Assembly: GCA_020284085.1 (NCBI GenBank) | Contig: JACEVL010000340.1 | Location: forward strand, 678,501-742,500 | DNA from: Aporrectodea caliginosa | Taxonomy: Eukaryota > Annelida > Clitellata > Crassiclitellata > Lumbricidae | Length of the DNA: 64,000 nucleotides | Direction of reading: 5' to 3' | In this document: in pieces, positions 59,111-64,000 of the stretch | How positions within the stretch are numbered: position 1 is the stretch's first letter | Layout: each line of letters starts with the position of its first letter | The notes under the pieces: model-generated | Database searches by the model: none | The model's input: only the letters and a program-made list of their open reading frames with translations | What the model was told of the DNA's origin: nothing | Made by a program: the position numbers and the translations under genes

Positions 59111-59459
59111 CGTTTTCAGCGCGAGAACCAAAGTGGTTAGAAATTACTCCCCAGCCGACATCATTCAACCTCCGCCAGAGTTCAATGCGCAGCAGCCAAA
59201 TGCTCCTTGGAAGCCGAGGCACGTAATCACTGCAAATCAGCTAGGCACATTCAGTTACTGAAAACGCGTATTGAAGGCGGAACGCAGTCAACGGTGTGAG
59301 GTCATTCAAGTGCAAGCTTACAACATTCTGACTAAATATCTTCCTTTTCGTTATTGTTGCACTTCACTGTAAACATAAAGACTGTCGTATGCTGCAAGAA
59401 TTTGTTTCGGTGAAGGCTACTAAAAAACCGACTATCTAGTATTTATGGCAGACTTTTTG

Positions 59460-59850
59460 CAAATGACAACAGAGATACAAGTGCACTAATACAGCGTCGC
59501 ATATTACACCGCTCAGCTGCGCAAGGCGACTTGGTTGTTCCACAGACCCGGACTTTCACGGACCAACATAGAAGTTTGCTCTGGTCGGCCCAACCTCCTT
59601 GAATTTATTGTCTAACAACCAGTGGCGCAAATCACGGGGGGACAGAGGAGGACAGTCCCCCAAAGTTTTGGCTGAGGCCTATCTTTCCCCTCCAAACAAC
59701 CTGCGACACGAAATCCTCAACCTCTTTGCCTCTTTTGAGCAAGAGCTTGTAGACCATTCTGTTCGATGGTGGTTTCTTAGTGCTAGGCAGGGTACGCCTC
59801 TGACGAGTCACTTAATCTGGCGCTATAAAAATTGGCAATTACAATGACTA
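59460..59850 (+). mobile_element. CR1-like LINE 3' end with a 75-bp insert
   Basis: Frames read HRSAAQGDLVVPQTRTFTDQ, then SLNLLSNN, and after the insert NLRHEILNLFASFEQELVDH. The end is 'ctggcgctataaaaattgg'. The insert (about 59620-59694) begins CAGTGGCGCAAATCACGGGG like a hAT end and is flanked by AACAAC on both sides. Confidence 0.65.
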
Positions 59851-60289
59851 AGGTTTTTGTAATAAGAAATGTACGTACAACACGCGGCAAACCAGTCATA
59901 AAGAACATTATAAATGCTACGACGGTCAACAACAGGTTTACATAACTCCGCCGCTGCTCGTACTTTGGCAGTGCCAGAGACAAGCCTGGACAAAGGAGGA
60001 GGGCGACGCTGATGATCTATGTAATCACACAGTGTCGTTACTGTTACTAAACCTGTTACTACCAGTAACAGGTTTACATACATCCATGTGAAACTATGTG
60101 CATTTTTCTCCACCCGTCCTCCTAAAAATTGTGACTGACTGTTTCCTCCGAAGTTATTGCGTGCCTGAGTGACAGATTGATCTACATATGGACTGGCCGA
60201 CTGACTGATTTACTAAATTACGATGTTGATGACAATGACGAATGTGATGAAGATGTCGACAAAGTTAATGATGAGCTGCGGTCACCTAC

Positions 60290-60520
60290 CCAGTGGTAGA
60301 GCAGCTTCCATGTCTTCATCTTCGCTGCTATGTTCGGCGTGTACATTGTGTCTCCGACGGAACTCGTTATTAGTGGGTGTTCTTTAAATATGTGGGCGAC
60401 AACGGGAGACTTTGTGAAGTCCCCAAAACCACGACCCTGATATGAGGGACGAACACGGCCGGACATACCACTGACCAGGTCATCGCGGTCCGGATGAAAG
60501 CGACAATTAGCAAGGGAAAC
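60290..60520 (-). CDS. Unit 4 exon 2, GNAT core with acetyl-CoA loop
   Basis: This exon of 231 nt, phase 0, has acceptor TTGCTTCAG and donor TGG|GTAGGT. It encodes VSLANCRFHPDRDDLVSGMS, then GRVRPSYQGRGFG. It has Phe where the other units have Leu in the motif A loop, a conservative change at the x of G-x-G. The following block FTKSPVVAHIFKEHPLITSS is nearly that of unit 3. The exon ends DTMYTPNIAAKMKTWKLLYHW. No interruption. Confidence 0.82.
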
Positions 60521-61364
60521 CTGAAGCAATGAATACAGTAATTATTTTCTGTTCATTACGTAGAGACATCAAAGGCGTTTGTACTAACAGTGGCATAGCT
60601 GGGTTGGGTTATGGGGTCCAAACTGAAGATCTTTTGAGGCCAAGGCATTCGGTTAGATCCGGTTAAATATTCACATTATTTTAGGTCTATCCTAACTCGA
60701 CTGTTGAGTCTTGTGTATTCCAGTGGTTTGATACCTCAAAGAATATCTCATTCGTCGATTTCGCGATGTCCTTTCCTGATCTGTTTTATTTCGTTATAGA
60801 AGACCCATGACTTTCAAGACGCGCCTCAGGTCCCGTATTCTTTAGTCCACCCAATTATCGTGCACTGTCTGAGATCCTTCTATTTTTTCCTGGTACTGCA
60901 CCCTATGGCTAGAATTTTCGCACAAATATGTTGCCCAATTGTGCTCAATTCCACATTAAATACTTCAAAATCATGGGCTCCACTTGTGAAAGTACGACAC
61001 TCCACAGAACTACTAGTAGCTAGGGGCTCTCTGTCCCAAACCCCTCAATGTTTCCTCAAGGACACGTACCCCTAGTGAAAACACGACCCTGTATCTGTCT
61101 GTTCTGCTAAGTCGTCTATGCCATTTCGTTCTCAACTAAACTTGACTTTTCCAGTTTTTATCATTATAATTCCTAGCGGACTGATCTTCTGGATTATTTG
61201 CCTCAATATGGCTGAGTTTTGCTGTGCCAACGGTTGATACCTTGTGCATTGAGCATCGGCGCCATAAAAGTTACTAATTACACTAAGAAATACGGCCAGG
61301 GCGAATCAACTGCACTTAGAAAACGCAAAGTCATGCTTCCACAATGATTAGGCTCTGTTGACAT

Positions 61365-62194
61365 CATAGTTATTAAAAAGGTAAAAACAAAATAAAAAAA
61401 CGAAGAAAAACGGGAAAAAACGAAACAGAAAATAATTTGACTTTGTTACATCTATTACTGCATTTAAAAATAAAAACCTTTTTACAGAATTTAATTTTAA
61501 TCAGCAAATAACATTACTTTATTAGTAGGCCTAAGCACCAAGTAACATTAATCTACAACAATTATTTTCTTTTTCATAAGTTTGGTTTAATAAGAAATTG
61601 AGAAATTACAAATATTGATATCTTTTCAAATTTTAATTGTAGGCCTATACGTAAGACCACATAAGTCCATGTTGACATAAACAATTAAAAACTAAATTTT
61701 GTAACTATAGAGTGTACTTAATTAAAACTTGTACTTGCAATTTTGACTTAGGCCTATCTAAGTACTTAATATTGTATTGTTTTGTATCTATCAATTTATA
61801 TGGTATATAATATGGAGTAATATCAGTCAGTTTATCAGTAAATCGGAGATTATTGTGGACAAAGACAACATTTCGCATTTTGGATAACTTAGAAATTCAA
61901 ATAACTATTATAAATTTTATTTCCTGTAGGCCTACTGTGATATTAATTTCCCAACTGATGACATTAAATAGTGACGTAAATTAGATGAATCCTTGAAAGA
62001 CGGACGACAACGTAAAGGATATCAGACAAAAATAAAATTAAACAAATAATAACAGACAGTAAATAAATAAATAAAATCACATAAAAAATATAAAAAACGG
62101 GGAAAAACGTGACGAGAAATAAAAAAACCAAAAAACGACATTTTTTGGGAAAAAATAAAAAAACGGAAAATACGTTTTTAACAACTAGCCTATG
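61365..62194. mobile_element. hAT-type MITE in intron 1 of unit 4
   Basis: GTTGACAT is duplicated exactly at 61357-61364 and 62195-62202. The ends are CATAGTTATTAAAAAGG and, inverted, CATAGGCTAGTTGTTAAAAA. The A-rich interior has no transposase. Unit 2 has the empty site near 22926 ('ccgttgacatgtacc'). Confidence 0.85.
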
Positions 62195-62591
62195 GTTGAC
62201 ATGAACACTCCTACGGCAGTGTAAAGACTTCAAGCTAATTATTTCAAGTTCATGTACTGTAATCATACTGCGGTTTGCGATTTTGAAATGAATGAATTAA
62301 CGAATATTATTAAAAGTCACAGAAATGCTAGTTCAAAGTGTTTAACATATTAGACACCCTAACCCTATCCATATAGGCTATGCGCTATACCCTAACCCTA
62401 CAAAATTATATAAATCGACATAAATAAACAAATGTTTGAGGAGTAATCTGAAATCGTGGAGGTATACGATAAAATCGCCTTGAAGCTATCCCCAGAGGTA
62501 ACTTGAAATGGATTTCATCCTACCCCTCGGTAATCTGAGTGCGATTTCAAGTTACCAGGAGAGGGTAAGGTGAATGAGGGATAATAATATT

Positions 62592-62650
62592 CAGTTCAAC
62601 ACCGGAGTAGCGATTTCATATTATGAAATCGCTACACCGGTGTTGAACTG
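62592..62650. other. 29-bp palindrome next to unit 4 exon 1
   Basis: The left arm 62592-62620 is the reverse complement of 62622-62650 with one mismatch and a 1-nt spacer. The right arm is ancestral, as units 1 (3135-3165) and 2 (23745-23775) have it alone. The left arm is a new inverted copy. Confidence 0.88.
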
Positions 62651-62774
62651 GAAGCGCTTGTTAGTTACAGCCTCAAGAACCTACAATATTTAAATTTACT
62701 GAAAGAATCAGCCAATCAATTATTCTTTCAATCATGTAATCGTTCAGTTTTACAATCAATGTAGACAATCATAC

Positions 62775-63065
62775 CAGTTTGCCATCTTCCTCGTGAACGT
62801 AAATTATGTGTAGCTTTGAGTGTAGAAACGTGTAGAATAACGCAGGCATATAATCGAGACCATCGTAAACGTTGTCGTTGATATCCATTATGGCATTTAG
62901 GTCATCGAAAGTGGCACGTCTTATCCTGACGTTTTTTCCATCTTGCTTTCCTTCGGCTGTAGCTTTTCCAACTAACCCTTGTTCTCCTCTTCCTCTTCTT
63001 TCTACGTTTTCTTTCCCATTCATTTCCAGTTGCATGTTTTTGGCCAATCCTACAGCAAAATTCAT
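62775..63065 (-). CDS. Unit 4 exon 1, start of NAT16/HISAT-like acetyltransferase
   Basis: This exon of 97 codons runs from ATG 63065 to the donor CTG|GTATGA. The leader is MNFAVGLAKNMQLEMNGKEN, then ERRGRGEQGLVGKATAEGK, almost identical to unit 2. The GNAT start is VRIRRATFDDLNAIMDI, followed by YDGLDYMPALFYTF, LHSKLHIIYV and HEEDGKL. An in-frame TAG lies just upstream of the ATG, as in unit 2. Exon 1 of unit 4 is closest to unit 2, exon 2 is closest to unit 3, and exon 3 mixes both. Confidence 0.82.
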
Positions 63066-63215
63066 GCAATTCTAGCTGACATGCCTATAAATGTGACCTT
63101 TATATAACAAACGTCTATTTATAACGAACGCATACGATACAAATAATTGACCTGGACCTGTTTTTGCAGGTGAGATTTGGACATCGGACCTCGTTGTGAG
63201 GTGCTCAGATAAAGC
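63066..63215 (-). promoter_or_regulatory. Promoter-like region of unit 4
   Basis: TATATAAA (complement of 63099-63106) is 34 bp before the ATG, exactly as in units 1 and 2. A second A/T-rich box near 63115-63122 is also kept. The inverted repeat ACCTC-GTTGT-GAGGT is at 63188-63202. Confidence 0.55.
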
Positions 63216-63586
63216 CTTGGGCGATTCAGGCGACGTCGTTAATTAAATGTGACACAATTCTAGACCCAGAGACGGTAGGCTATGCGTATATGTGAGGATA
63301 AATAATTTATTCATGAATGTCGTATGTATCTATGTCTGTATATATTTATGTGTGTATGTTTGCATATATGTATGTACATATAGGCCCCTATTTATGCATA
63401 TATTTATATAGGTCTACTATATACATATGTAAATATTTATATTCTTTTTATATTATTATGTGTAAATATACATAGTTATATATACAAATATAAATAGGAC
63501 ACTTAAGGCCTGCCACCTAAATGTAGAACGATGAAGGCCAAAAAGTTCTCAATTATCTGAATCCTGAACTCCATAATATAACCAGC

Positions 63587-63707
63587 CAGTAGTGTAGTCT
63601 TAAAAAATGAAGTGGGGAACGCCTGCATATTGAAGTAAGCAAAAAGTGCAATCTTGCAAGAATTTTGCATAGTGTGAGAAAAAATGTTCCCCCCCACTAC
63701 ACCACTG
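63587..63707. mobile_element. 121-bp hAT-type MITE
   Basis: TAACCAGC is duplicated exactly at 63579-63586 and 63708-63715. The ends are CAGTAGTGTAGT and, inverted, CAGTGGTGTAGT. The paralogous region at 35690-35710 has no insert. Confidence 0.9.
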
Positions 63708-63746
63708 TAACCAGCTCATACAGATGATAGATTGAACGGTCTGAAC

Positions 63747-63888
63747 GGAAGGTTATAGGTCTAAGGGCATATTATTGAATATGTTGAAGTGAAAAATGTT
63801 GCAGCCGCTCCAGAGTATGGTTTCTAATGGCAAGCGATTTTGGTGATCTGAGAGATACGAACCTTCTGCATAATATATTAGACGAGTG
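63747..63888. other. Micro-inverted segment relative to 35737-35866
   Basis: The reverse complement of 63747-63888 aligns with 35737-35866, while the flanks on both sides ('gaacggtctgaac' and 'ataggcaaat') align in direct orientation. Confidence 0.85.
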
Positions 63889-64000
63889 TCCATAGGCAAA
63901 TTATACATAGAATAACACGTCTATGTCACCATCTGTGACTGTTCGCTCGAAAGGGTCTTTTTGGAAAGTCAGTGGCAAAAGTGAAGTCGGCAACGACACT

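Overview
This window is metazoan genomic DNA. Genes have small introns-split exons with GT/AG boundaries, and the background is AT-rich and crowded with CR1-type LINEs, tRNA-derived SINEs, hAT elements and microsatellites. LINE and SINE tails of the 'tatatagcgcc' type suggest a marine invertebrate, perhaps a deuterostome, but I cannot name the species. One assembly gap (7185-7760) is present.

The backbone is a tandem array of minus-strand genes for a two-part GNAT acetyltransferase resembling the NAT16 / histidine N-acetyltransferase (HISAT) family. Each gene has three phase-0 coding exons. Exon 1 carries a charged leader and the GNAT start, exon 2 the acetyl-CoA loop QGRGLG, and exon 3 the long C-terminal domain. 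Unit 1 (48-4949; its exon 3 lies outside the window) has exon 1 split by a hAT insertion. Unit 2 (17176-24177) and unit 4 (55659-63065) read intact at 401 codons each. Unit 3 (30573-33753) is intact but has lost the usual start codon. An orphan broken exon 1 lies at 34867-35176 and an orphan exon 3 tail at about 53720-53893. The flanks of the units are also paralogous, so one unit often shows the empty site for an insertion in another.

Layout: 1-5 kb unit 1; 5-11.9 kb its upstream region, with a duplicated 1.1 kb block around the gap; 12-16 kb a CR1-like LINE carrying a second reverse transcriptase fused in frame; 16-24 kb unit 2, with a LINE nest in intron 2; 24-29.6 kb the unit 2 upstream region, with a composite hAT; 30-35.9 kb unit 3 and the orphan exon; 36-41 kb LINEs, hATs and a SINE; 41-46.4 kb a compositionally different, mostly unrecognised stretch with a possible promoter and small exon-like blocks; 46-53.7 kb a LINE, a GC-rich minisatellite, a serine-rich gag-like ORF and a decayed Ty3/gypsy-like protease-pol piece; 53.7-64 kb the orphan exon 3 and unit 4, with five hAT-type insertions.

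I see no operon, CRISPR array, rRNA gene or functional tRNA. The most interesting signals are the GNAT array with mosaic copies, the double-RT LINE, the series of hAT insertions with readable 8-bp target duplications and paralogous empty sites, a micro-inversion, a snap-back palindrome, and strong enrichment of the palindrome TAGGCCTA.
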